Of a stretch of DNA of 44,275 nt, positions 1-10,127 are shown in pieces. Positions within the stretch are counted from its first letter, which is position 1; the number at the start of each line of letters is the position of its first letter. The notes beneath the pieces were generated by a model that worked only from the letters and a program-made list of their open reading frames with translations, was not told the origin of the DNA and did not search any database. A program made the translations under genes and the position numbers. The stretch covers positions 1 through 44,275 of the forward strand of contig CAKKTI010000153.1 in NCBI GenBank assembly GCA_920105805.1. Direction: 5' to 3'. Source of the DNA: Condylostoma magnum (Eukaryota > Ciliophora > Heterotrichea > Heterotrichida > Condylostomatidae).

Positions 1-974
1 TAAAATGCTATATAAATTAAAGCAGGTAAGCATAACCAGTAAATCAAAAAGGGGGCAAAAGATCTTTTATCCACTATTTATCCTAAAAATAAAGCAATTC
101 CATATAAAATGGCATTAATTCCTATTAATATTCCAATCTTATTCATCATATCAAAGTGGTAAGGTTAGTGCTCTACAACTTTATTTAGATAAACTGTTCC
201 TAAAGCAATGCAAAATATTCCTGTAACCACTGCATTCAAGTTTTCACACTAAAGCTATAATATTATCAGTATATATAATACTCTCATAAACTTTAACGCT
301 ATAGTGATATGAGGCTATATGGAAGACTCATAGTTATATAGTCAACAGTAGTTAATGCAAGTTATAGACTCAGTGATAAATGCAATAGCAAATATCATTA
401 CAGCACATGATTACAATAAAAGATAAACTAGTTCTTATTCCTTTTATATCTAAATTCAATACGTAAAAATTCGTAAGGAGTCAAATAGGAGAAATCTTGT
501 TAAAGTAAGGCTTAAAGTTTATTCCACAATAGAAATGAGTTTTTTCAGATTGGATTGATTATTTAAATAGGTTCTAATTGAGTAGCTTCTTAGTATATAT
601 GAAATTTAGGCAAGGTGAACCGAATAAGTAATAAATATAAAGCAAATTCAAGTAATACTTATTTGATTTTAGTCAAAGCCTAATTTGTTGAGTAAAATAC
701 TAGGGAAAAGAAGAAGCTCTAGATAGCTAAGTATATTTGAAAGATAATCGATATTTCTTGTTACTGAATTATCTTGTACAAACTAATACGAAATAAGTTG
801 ACCTATAAGTAGAATTTCAGTTATAGCTATAAAGAAATTAGAACTTTTTGTTCTAATCATCCTTAAACATGCCATTGAGTTGCATATTTTTGTAGTCAAA
901 TCGCTTGATGCTGTCTCTTATTCAGATTTATTGGTATGAAAGTCTTAGTTTACAGTCAGCTCTTAGAATTCCAT
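1..974 (-). CDS. TmcB/TmcC-like multi-pass membrane protein, N-terminal part (runs off left edge)
   Basis: Read with TAA/TAG as Gln and TGA as Trp, the minus strand gives about 325 uninterrupted residues from ATG at 974. The product aligns throughout with the N-termini of the two large proteins at 21498 and 26332. All three share a 47-residue soluble leader before the first membrane segment, then about six hydrophobic helices with shared motifs such as QPYHF and APFLIYW. The family is known in ciliates and Dictyostelium as large polytopic proteins with TPR-like and PAS-like domains; those parts lie beyond the edge here. Likely a surface or vesicle membrane sensor, but no substrate can be named. 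The start is well supported by the equal leader length in all three copies. Confidence 0.8.
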
Positions 975-1544
975 ATATTTAACCAATTATTATAAAGTTG
1001 TTTTATATTAGCTTTACGCTTATCTATATTAAGATATTTTTTCAATGATATCAGCTAAGAAATATTAGAAAAGCTAATAAAACTTTTACTTTTATGGACA
1101 AATTCTATTTAATGATAAAACATTAGTTTTTATACTTCATTCAAATCATTTAATTTAGCACTTTAAATTCACATATTTTATGGTGAAGATTAAGAGTATG
1201 TTAATATTTAAAGGAAGCAAGGTTATAGTATAATAATGATCAATCAAATTTCCCAATAGCTAGTTATACGAATGATAATCATGAAGTATACTACTATATT
1301 TGCATTATGTAAATGTTCTATTATCAAAATAAAAGTAGTTGAATATCTTATGATAAAATATGCTAGCTTATATATCAATTTTATTAAAAGCTTATTAAGA
1401 TTATAAAACCAATTAAACAGTACACCCCCTTCATAAGCAAATACATTGTACATATTTTAACAATCTCTAGATATACAACCTTATTCGTAGAAATTGTTTC
1501 ACTAATTCTGCCATTTGAACTGTTTAATTAATTCCAGAAAAACA
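975..1544. other. AT-rich divergent intergenic region
   Basis: This stretch separates the divergent starts at 974 and 1545. It holds no recognisable RNA gene or repeat. Two things stay open. An in-frame ATG at 1236 could extend the sorting nexin upstream by 103 residues. On the minus strand, 1453 to 1244 is a 69-codon frame free of stop triplets with hydrophobic composition, which I take as chance in AT-rich DNA. The promoter elements for both flanking genes should lie here, but no motif is identifiable. Confidence 0.5.
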
Positions 1545-2666
1545 ATGGAACCTAATAAAAGCGAAAATATAGTTATTTAGTTGACTAACCCAACAATCAA
1601 CGGAGGTAGACTTACCAGGCATGTAGTTTACACAATAAGAGTAATTTTTAATAAGGGTTTTGATTCTGACTAGCAATTCGGCTCAGAAAGGCGATTTAAG
1701 GACTTTTAAAGACTAAGATAAAAGATCTAATAAGATTGACCTGGGCTTTATTTACCAGGAATTCCTCCCAAAACAGTGTTTAGAAAATTAGGAAATGAGT
1801 TTGTAGAGGAGCGCAGAAGATTATTAGAAAAATTTTTGACTAAACTTGTAAAAATTCCTTATTATTATAACTCAGAAGCTGTTTAATACTTTCTTAAAGA
1901 TCCAAATGCCTATAAAGACATAATCTCCTAAATACCTAGTATTGACTCAGCAGTCATGGCCGATAATTTCATGTAAAATTTTAATAATTATTCAGAATTA
2001 AAGCCAAATGAGTATATCAGAGGTTCAATCAATGAAACTAGAAGTTCTTGTTAATTAAATATAAACATACTATCATAGCTTTAAGATCATATTGATTAAA
2101 CCATAAAATCTTACAACTTATTTCAAAAAGATTTAAATTTATTCAATAATTCCTTGATAGAATTCGATAAGGAGTAGAAGTAACCTTGTTTGACTCCAGT
2201 GTACTTATAACAGAGGAAAACCTGGTAAAATCCATATGAAGTTTTATAGGATTGGATAAGAACAGAAATAATAGATAACTAAGCAGTTATTGAAGCTATT
2301 TGCAGTTAAGACTAACTTTATAATCGCATATCGAGTCTAGAGCAAATATTAGAGAAGAAAAGTGAGAAAATGGAAGGTTTAAAAAGTGGATAGAAATCAT
2401 TTTTTTAACGATTTTCCAATAAGTCTATGGATTTAAGAACTTCTGAAATTGAAGACTAAATCTAGTAAATTGAATAAGAACTGAGGAATTTAAGACAGGT
2501 TGCGGATATTTCTATATTGGTTTTCAGCTAAAATCAAATATAGCAATTCAAAGACTAAAGAAAGCAAGAATATGAAAAGGTGCTATATGCATACTCGAAT
2601 CAATCCCTTTTAGAATTAGATACGATGAAAAATTTTATAAGAGCTATTAAAGATAATTTAGAGTAA
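1545..2666 (+). CDS. Sorting nexin-like protein (PX domain plus coiled-coil/BAR-like C-terminus)
   Basis: The 373-residue product begins with a PX domain (about residues 8-115), a phosphoinositide-binding module of endosomal sorting proteins. Visible hallmarks are the basic RRFKDF motif at residues 49-54, the loop LPGIPPK at 70-76 and the following Arg-rich helix ERRRLLEKF. The remaining 230 residues are helical and charged, as expected for a BAR-like dimerisation region. Known role of such proteins: recognising PI3P membranes and shaping endosomal tubules. Many Gln codons are TAA/TAG and at least one Trp (QDW) is TGG. The end is marked by three terminators in a row (TAA TAA TGA, 2664-2672). 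The start is the ATG just before the PX domain; an in-frame ATG at 1236 is the alternative. Confidence 0.85.
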
Positions 2667-2900
2667 TAATGATTTAGATAGTAATCCGTTTAAAATGAAT
2701 TTATATTTAAAGGATGAGTGATATATACTAATGATTTATAGTAATTTATATATTTATGCAATAGAAAAGCTTCTTTGATATATTCTAACACTTTCGAATT
2801 TACATTTATTATCATACTAGGTAGTTTGATATGGCTTAGCCAAATATCTAGTAATATTATAAGAATATGCAATTTAATATTTACCTTTATTCTTAGTCAT
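2658..2900 (-). CDS. Possible small protein, unknown
   Basis: An 80-codon frame starts at ATG 2900 (MTKNKGKYQIAYSYN) and ends at TAA 2660-2658, overlapping the sorting nexin stop by nine bases. Its Lys/Tyr/Gln-rich composition resembles real proteins here, and other convergent pairs in the window overlap in the same way. A second frame in the same place gives a 60-residue stretch without any stop triplet, so chance reading of AT-rich DNA cannot be excluded. No family recognised. Confidence 0.3.
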
Positions 2901-3204
2901 GCTAAATAATATATTTTAAAGTTATATAACTCAATAGATTGTATAGCATATGCTTTCGATTTATAGTAATGCTTAATCCTTATATAGAAAATTAATCTAT
3001 ATTTAAGCTTACATTTTTAAAGCTATCTAAATAATGTAAATCTTTGTATCTAGTTTTATTGGATCAGTCAGTAATATTACACTTTATCTATCCTTAATTT
3101 TACTCTTTATTATACATTAATAATAACTAGATTTGTAGCAATATTTATAAAAGCTTGTGTAAATATAATCCTTCATTTTTCTTATTCGTGATTAATATAA
3201 TAAA
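2901..3204. other. Intergenic, upstream of WD40 gene
   Basis: About 300 very AT-rich bases before the first WD40 gene. Nothing recognisable beyond the A-rich run directly ahead of the ATG, a context shared by most starts in this window. Confidence 0.5.
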
Positions 3205-4719
3205 ATGGATCCAAATCCTACAAAATAAGAAATGCCCCAAGTGGTTAATTTTGAACCTATTTCCAAACCTATGGATGAACTGTGTACTATAACTCAGGCT
3301 GAACTATAAAATAATAGTAGTTAAAAGGAAAACAGTAAAGATTAAGTTTTAAGATAGCAGGACGAATAAAATCTATAAAATAAGGAAGTAGATTTATTGC
3401 ACAAAAGTTCTAATAATTAGGATTCATATATAAATATTGTCAGCAAATAACGCGGTTCCTAAATTTATATTCACAAATCCTCTGTTGAATAAATTCTAGG
3501 TTATTTAATAATGAGTTATAAAAAGAGATAGACTTAAAGTGATCATTTAGTTAAAGCGAGTTATTTTAACACGATTAATAATATAAAATAAATACTTAAG
3601 TACAAATAATGGATAGTTAATCATACACAGTACTCAAACATGATTATTAATAGAATGTAATAAATTCTCAATTAACTAAATAATACAAGCAATTCTTAAT
3701 TGCTCTAAAAGAACGACTATAAGGAAACAAAGAGTTTAATCTAAATATAAGAGTGGGACTTAAAGTAGCTTGAAATTTTTAATGAATATAATAAAAAGAA
3801 GATCTAAGAGGATTTTTTTTAAAATTTCATAAATAACCAAGAGTCTAGAATAATCGGAAGAGCTAGTAATTAGATCTTTTAGGTAGCTATTTCACCATAA
3901 CAGCAAGCAGTACTGTCTCTAAATAAAGACTAGCAAATTGATTTCTGAACATTTTAAAATGAGTAATTGTTAAAACACTCAAATCATCAATCAGATTTAA
4001 TTAAATCGATTGCTATCTCAAACGGTGGCCATTTCTTATTGACAGGACATTGAAATGGAGATTTATTCAGGCATGATATAACCAACTTTGCATTGCATGA
4101 CTCTAACAGAGTAGGACAACACGGTAATATTGTGACATCTATTTCAATCTCTTAATGTGATTCAATTGCAATTACAGGTAGCTTTGATTGTTAGATTAAA
4201 TACTGGGATTTAAACAATGATAATAATCATAGAACTATAGGCAGTCACAAGGGATACGTATGCTCAGTCAGCCTTTCTAAATCATTATAATTTGCTGCTT
4301 CGGGAGGTAATGATAATTAAGTAATATGCTGGTATTTAAGCAATCCAAGATAAAGGAAGGTACTAGGAGCTCACACGAAATAAGTAAGTTCAGTTTGTTT
4401 TTCTAATGATGAAGAATTTGTAGTTTCCGGCAGTTGGGATAATGATATTTGTATTTGGTATTTGGAGAATTAAAGAAGGAGTAGGAAAATCGGTAGTCAT
4501 CCGCGTGCAGTTTTTTAAGTTTCTTTATCAAACGATGATTTATTCATTGTCTCATGTGGGCAAGATAAGGCTATAAGGTATTGGGAGCTAGAGAATAGTA
4601 ATAATAATAAACTAGTGGGAAGACATAGAGAAAGTGTGATATCTGTTTGCATTTCTTAATGCTAAAAGTTTGCTATAGCAGGAAGTCATGACAATACAAT
4701 AAGATTATGGAGGTTATGA
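3205..4719 (+). CDS. WD40-repeat protein, first of a tandem pair
   Basis: This 504-residue protein has a Gln/Asn-rich N-terminal half (residues 1 to ~200) followed by about seven WD40 repeats. The blades show the usual GH...SGSWDNDICIWYL-type pattern; the last ends in TIRLWRL, immediately followed by TGA TAG, so the propeller closes the protein. TGA at 4051-4053 lies inside GHWNGD and must be read as Trp283, the clearest single demonstration of TGA as sense here. WD40 propellers are protein-interaction platforms; no partner can be named. The next gene downstream is a paralogue with the same layout, showing a tandem duplication. Confidence 0.88.
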
Positions 4720-4987
4720 TAGTTAATATCAAAATGAATTGTTATTAATGTTTTAATTAAATAGCTTCTTTTAGTTACAATATAAAGTAGTTAGTTTTCT
4801 AAAATTATATAAATTAGGAGTAACTTTTATATATGGTACTTGCGAATAAAACTTTACTTATATTTTAAATACACAAGTTTTTACTAATTTTGTATACAGC
4901 ATGAACAAACTATATAACACATCTAACTTTATTACTAAATTTATAGAATTAATTATTTAGGGAATTTTATCTATAATAATAAATACA

Positions 4988-6466
4988 ATGGAAAATTCAG
5001 TAAGAGCAATTTTCTCACGTTTAGTTCAAGGAATTAGCTTAATAGAAATATTTGAAGTGTAATGTAATCAGTTATATTAACAAAGAGCCAAAACTTTTAC
5101 TTTAAGCAGACCTTAGTAAGATTATTAGTTACTCATGGAAAAACTAAGCTTAATGAATAAATTATGCTAATATATTTCGAAAATCTTACCTTAAGAAATA
5201 TATAGCTATTTAAAATATTTAATTGAAGGAAACGATTATACCGAAGAGCATCTTTAAACCTTTTAATATTTACCAGATATGATCTCTAAATTTAAAGATA
5301 GAGATGAATTGAGTACTCCATAGAAAAAAGCTCGCTTAGAAACTCAAAACGAATCAAACTTATAAACTAATACTGTATAAAAGCAAAATTAACGAATTAA
5401 TTAAAAACAACCTAGAAAGTAATCAAACAATGGGATTCAAGTAAACAGAAAATAACCTCAAAAAAGCTATAAATACAATGACCAAAAATCTACTAAAACA
5501 TAAAGCTTGTAAATATAGAATAATTAGATTTCTCCACCTCTCAATGAACTAAAAGATATCCGACCTTAAAACGCTCAGCGTGTCCTTTAGAAGCCAATTG
5601 AAACATAAGAAAATAGAATACTATTTAACACTCATAGTTAAATCTTTTAGCTGGCAATTTAAAATAATAATAAATCAATTCTATGCTTGGGTAAAGGAAA
5701 TTAAATATACTAGTTCACTAATTTTGCTACTTATCGAAAGATTACATACAAAGGTGCCTAGATTAAGTAAATCAGTATATCAAATAGTGGAAATTTCTTT
5801 GTTATAGGCGATTGAAATGGATTCTTGTAGATCTGCTACTTTAATGATAAATTTTGCTCAATTGGTCAGCATGAGGATATTATAACATCTATTAACATTT
5901 CTTCAAATGATGTGCTAATAATCTCTGCTAGTTTAGACGGTATAATTAAGCTATGAAATTTAGAAGACAATGTATACAACAGATAAATTGGAAGTACTTT
6001 GGACTCAGTATTAACTACAGCTCTTTCTTAAAGTAGCTCGTTTGTAATATCAGGTGGAGTTGATAATGAGGTTAGATTTTGAAGCTTAAACCATCGAAAT
6101 TACGATAGAAAGATAGGAGAGCATAGCGAACCAGTTCGTTCTGTTTGTATTGCTCAAAATGAATAATTTGTTATTTCAGGTAGCTGGGATTGCACTGTTA
6201 GGATTTGGTACTTGAATTCAATTCATAGTAATCGGGTAATATGTACTCATAGACTTCCAGTATTCTAAGTTTGCTTATCAGATACAAATGACTTTATCAT
6301 ATCGGGTGGAAAAGATAAAAAGCTTAAGTATTCGAGGATTAGAGACACTGAAAGTAAGGAGTTAGGAGAGCATTCGGAATGTATAACTGCTGTATGTATG
6401 TCCGCTAATTATATAATTTCAGGAAGCAATGATGGAGTCATCAAGCTATGGAATGTAGTCGAGTAG
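4988..6466 (+). CDS. WD40-repeat protein, second of a tandem pair
   Basis: The 492-residue product repeats the design of the upstream gene: about 200 Gln/Lys-rich residues, then WD40 blades with motifs SGSWDCTVRIWYL and SGSNDGVIKLW. The GDWNGF motif uses TGA for Trp, exactly matching the position in the first copy. One blade reads LKYSRI where Trp is usual. By alignment with the first copy the protein ends three residues after KLW, at TAG 6464-6466; further in-frame TAA and TAG follow within 20 bases, and TGA comes at 6536-6538. A TGA-only reading would add about 24 residues that match nothing in the paralogue. Spacing to the upstream gene is 268 bases. Confidence 0.87.
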
Positions 6467-6579
6467 TTATAATGTTAGATTTAAATGGTAGATTCTCGTG
6501 ATATAAATCACCCTTGTAGCTAAATATCATGCCTTAAGTGAACTATTGATCTTCTCAAAGCTATCAAAATTTTAATAAA

Positions 6580-6883
6580 ATGGAAATCACGGAAAGCCGG
6601 TATGAAATTCCTGATTAAAAGACATTCTTCAAGCTGCTTGATAAAGATATAAATTTGATTATAAATAACTATGGAGTATAAAATCATACTTAATGAAAAG
6701 AGCTGTATAAAAGTTAAAAGAAAGAACCAAAAAGGCTGCTTCCCCCAATACAAAGAAATTCTAACCGATGTCAGTCAGGATAACGTAAAAGAAATCTAAC
6801 AGGTCCTAAATTCTTAGGCTTATATTCTAGCTCTAAGAAGTGCTAAACAAACCGATATTCATCAGTTAAAAAGAAAATATTGA
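6580..6883 (+). CDS. Small conserved-looking protein of unknown function, one 25-nt intron
   Basis: Two exons (6580-6675 and 6701-6883) joined across a 25-nt GT-AG intron give 92 residues, MEITESRYEIPDQK to TDIHQLKRKY, ending at TGA. Without splicing the frame is lost after INNYG, whereas removal of the intron restores a charged, helix-prone frame. The A-rich ATGG start context matches other genes. No family recognised; it could be a small subunit of a larger complex. It is convergent with the coiled-coil gene on the other strand, with 13 bases between the two stops. Confidence 0.6.
6676..6700 (+). other. 25-nt intron
   Basis: Begins GTATAAAATC and ends TTAATGAAAAG. Length 3n+1, so retention shifts the frame. 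It shares its last eight bases, ATGAAAAG, with the intron at 8284-8308. Confidence 0.65.
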
Positions 6884-6896
6884 ATAGTAATTAAAG

Positions 6897-8009
6897 TTAT
6901 ATATTATTTAATATTCTACTTATAATTCCTAACGTATATCCTAACAATAGCCCAATAATTATCGGAAATAACGGGAAGCTAGGTTGCTCAGCCTTTATAC
7001 TGATTTCTTGTAATAAAGTTTCTGATTATGCTGATGCTTCTACACTTATATCCGGTAGAACTTGGTTTGCCTGATGCTCCAAATCATACTTTGCTAGAAG
7101 TATTTTTATCTTAGACTTTAATACTTTTTCCTATAACATTATTAAGTACTACTGTGGGTATATGTAGTTTTTCATCATTATCTTTTCATTCTTTATACTG
7201 AGTATCTGCAGTTCTAAGTTTTACAATTTGTCATCCACCATCTATCTAGGAGTATTTTCTAGTTAATTTTACTTTATCATTTCAAATTTTATCTACTCTA
7301 GCTTTTACTGCCATAGGTGTATGTTTTACTTTAAGCTCTCTTACTTATTTTCAATTCTACTAATTTCATCTTTCTGTTTCTTTATTTCATTTGCTTGTTG
7401 ATCTATGGATTCACAGTATTTAGTGATTGTTTCATTGTTTAAAATGATTTGTTAGCTTAAGTGCTGTTGTCTAATGTTTTAATTATCAAGTAATAATCTT
7501 AGATCTTTAATATCTTTATTGTTATATGAATTTAAGCTTTCTAGTTTTTATTGTTCTGTGAGTAATTAGTTAAGAAATTTAGACTAGTTTTCCTTTATCA
7601 TTTCTAATTAACTCTATTAATCTTAGAGATCCTTTAATTTTTATTGTAGTTAATCATAGGGAATATCCTTTTACAGTGATTTAAAAGTTTTCAAGTCTTA
7701 TTTAATTTACTCAACTACCTTGTCTCTTTCTTACTTATTCTAAGCTGCTTCTAATTGCTCTTTTACTACTGAAGGCTATTTCAATTCTTTTCGTCTTTGA
7801 AATTAGTTCTATAGGGATCATGCTATGTTTCTAGTAAAGTTTTTATTAGGAGTATTGAATTAACTTTTTATTTTTCTTTCTTATACAATTTTCTTTGCCT
7901 TTTGCTTTGGTTAGGGACTATTAAACTATGGGCTTAAAAAGGAGTCAAAAATAGAGTATTCACCAGTTTGTACTTATTTATCTGCTTCACTTTTTACTTA
8001 AATATCCAT
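6897..8009 (-). CDS. Tail-anchored coiled-coil protein (golgin-like)
   Basis: The 370-residue product is almost entirely a Gln/Lys/Glu/Leu-rich coiled coil (about residues 60-300) and ends with one hydrophobic segment, FPLFPIIIGLLLGYTLGII, followed by a short SRILNNI tail. There is no signal peptide, so it should be a C-terminally anchored cytosolic rod, like golgins or tethering factors; the precise membrane is unknown. The stop is TAA at 6899-6897. Reading on to the next TGA would run antisense through the neighbouring small gene, so TAA is the better terminator. A second protein of the same design lies at 8957-10111. Confidence 0.78.
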
Positions 8010-8048
8010 TTTATTTCGTACCGGTATAATTTTAATCTTATACTTTAA

Positions 8049-8616
8049 TTATAGGGAAACTAATTTTGAAAGATTAATTAAAATAATAATACTTTTGATT
8101 AAAAATACTAAAGGAATTAAGATAAATATTGGTTTATAAGGAATAAGAGCACCATATCCCATGCTTAGTATGAAGAGTTTTTGCTCATAATCAGATCCTG
8201 ATGCATTTAAACTTTTGAATCTTGTAGTAATACACCTATCTCATTTAGTATAGGCAGGGCTAATCAATTAAGTAATTAAAATTCTTTTCATGTGTATTTC
8301 AATAGTACTCCCTATTACTGATGTATTAAAAGGACGTATATCAGCTAATATTTTTATATAACGAAGGAACTACTGTGTATGGATCAATGCAATAAATTAT
8401 GACTGCTTGCTCATTTTAGTAACCACCGCTTACCTAAATCCTTTGAGTAAAGTCTAAGAAAATCATCCTTGATTCAATAGATTTAACTGCTATTTTTTCC
8501 TGTACTTGATAAATATTGAAGGGTATTTTTAATTTGCTTATTATACTTATAAATTGGAGTTTTATATTATTAAGATACTATTATAATTAAAGATTAAAAT
8601 TGGCTTTTTGTTGCAT
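8049..8616 (-). CDS. Small membrane protein of unknown function, one 25-nt intron
   Basis: Exons 8616-8309 and 8283-8049 join across a 25-nt intron to give 180 residues. The first exon reads in one frame to FQYISNRE and the second, ILITQLISPAYTKWD onward, in another; only a 3n+1 intron connects them. The C-terminus is strongly hydrophobic (YKPIFILIPLVFLIK and on), suggesting a single membrane anchor near the end. No family recognised. ATG at 8616 is the nearest convincing start, but the same frame stays open upstream, so the N-terminus could be longer. Stop TAA, 39 bases before the next gene in the same direction. Confidence 0.6.
8284..8308 (-). other. 25-nt intron
   Basis: On the minus strand it begins GTACTATTG and ends CACATGAAAAG. 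Same length as, and same last eight bases as, the intron at 6676-6700. Confidence 0.65.
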
Positions 8617-8956
8617 AAACTTGGCGTAAAAAGAAAGCCTTCGTTTTAAATATATTTCAAATACAAAAGCTTAGTGTAAAATTATTAATCAAAATAAGAG
8701 AATGTATTATCAAATCTGAATAAAAAGTATATATGCTCATTTTTGCTTTGTTATTTATATTAACACTTTTTATTTGATACAATCAAATTTTTTATTACAA
8801 ATTATTTAATTTTCTATATTTAATTACTTATAAGAAGTCCAATTAAATGCAAATATAGATTTGCTTACTCTTATTATATTTTATCAGTATAAAATCTTTC
8901 ATTGCAATTAGATTTTATAATGGTAAAAGTTATCTAAAAATATGCAGTAAAACTTA
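8617..8956. other. AT-rich intergenic region
   Basis: About 340 bases between two minus-strand genes. The frame of the downstream membrane protein stays open here, so part could be an unrecognised exon; otherwise nothing is identifiable. Confidence 0.45.
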
Positions 8957-10111
8957 CTAAACTATTAAAGTTGTATGTTCTTTGATCCTTTTAAATCCAA
9001 TAAAAGATATAGCACCTATTATCAGGCACAACACAAATTTTAGCAATATAATTATATTATATTCACTACTTTTGCTCTGGATAATTTCTTTATTATATGT
9101 GATTTAAGCCTATTTTTACTTTATAGCATCTCTTAATTTATTGATTTCTGTAATTTTAGTTTATTTATCTTATTAAGCTTCTTTAATCTCCTCTAGTATA
9201 TGTTTCTCAAATTTTATTAAGTTTTAAGCCTATTAATCAATATCATCTATAATTTTTTTGTATTTATTGTTTATTATGCCCTTTTAATGTTAATAATTTC
9301 ACTAGAATTCTTTCTTCTATTAATCTTCATCCTTATTTGCTGAATCTTACTATAATTAAGATTTCTTTTCCCTTATACTTGCAAGTAAATTATTGTTTAT
9401 TTCCTGTTATTCTTAATACAGTTACTCAAATTTGTATGCTTCTTGCTTATACATATTTTCAATCTCTTATTTAATTGCTACAAGTTTATCATTATTATAC
9501 TACATCTACTATTCTAATTCTTACTTTTAATCATTCAGATCAGAACTCTTTTAATCTAGGCTGCTTTTCTATCCAGTTAACTACGTCTGATCTTTATTCA
9601 GCAGCATTACTTCTTGCTTTAATTTTAAGTTAGCTGATTAAATTTCTAAGTAATCCTAGTACAACTTGTTATATTACTCGTTTACTTAAGATTTCCTATT
9701 AGTCAGCTCAATCCTTTTTTTCTCCAGCTAGTCTAATAAGCTAAAATCACTATCCTTTTAATCCGATAAAACCTCAAACTCTTATTTCAACTTAACAAAC
9801 TCAGGATCTTAGTCTAAGCTTTACTCACACTTAAAGTACTGATTATTTAAATACTCATCTAAATCAGGGGATAATCCAAATCCAGATTATTAATACGAAT
9901 ACTGCAAAGGAGACTCCTCTAGTCCAAATATAGCTCTATGAGGAGTTTGTTCCCTACTGACTCCAGGGCGGGTATTTTGTACTAAAATTTTTTAAGACTC
10001 AGGATTAAAACTCTGCTAGCCCGGAGTATTTATGTCTTAATTAGAACTGTTTTATGAGTTGAATATCTAGTTGTAATCGAAAGATTATTTCTACTTAGGA
10101 GTAAATAACAT
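8957..10111 (-). CDS. Second tail-anchored coiled-coil protein
   Basis: The 384-residue protein starts with a Ser/Asn/Pro-rich segment (residues 1 to ~95), continues as a long coiled coil and ends in a hydrophobic anchor (NIIILLKFVLCLIIGAISFI) with a short basic tail GFKRIKEHTTLIV. The end is a tandem TAG TAA. Architecture matches the gene at 6897-8009 but sequence similarity is low, so this is either an old duplication or convergence. A golgin or tether role on an internal membrane is inference from shape. The ATG at 10111 lies only 16 bases after the stop of the giant upstream gene. Confidence 0.78.
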
Positions 10112-10127
10112 TTTTTAATTTACAATA

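Noticed and set aside
6520-6753. 77-codon minus-strand hydrophobic frame
   Set aside because: Antisense to the small two-exon gene at 6580-6883 and to the spacer before it; composition is the mirror of a Lys/Glu-rich frame.
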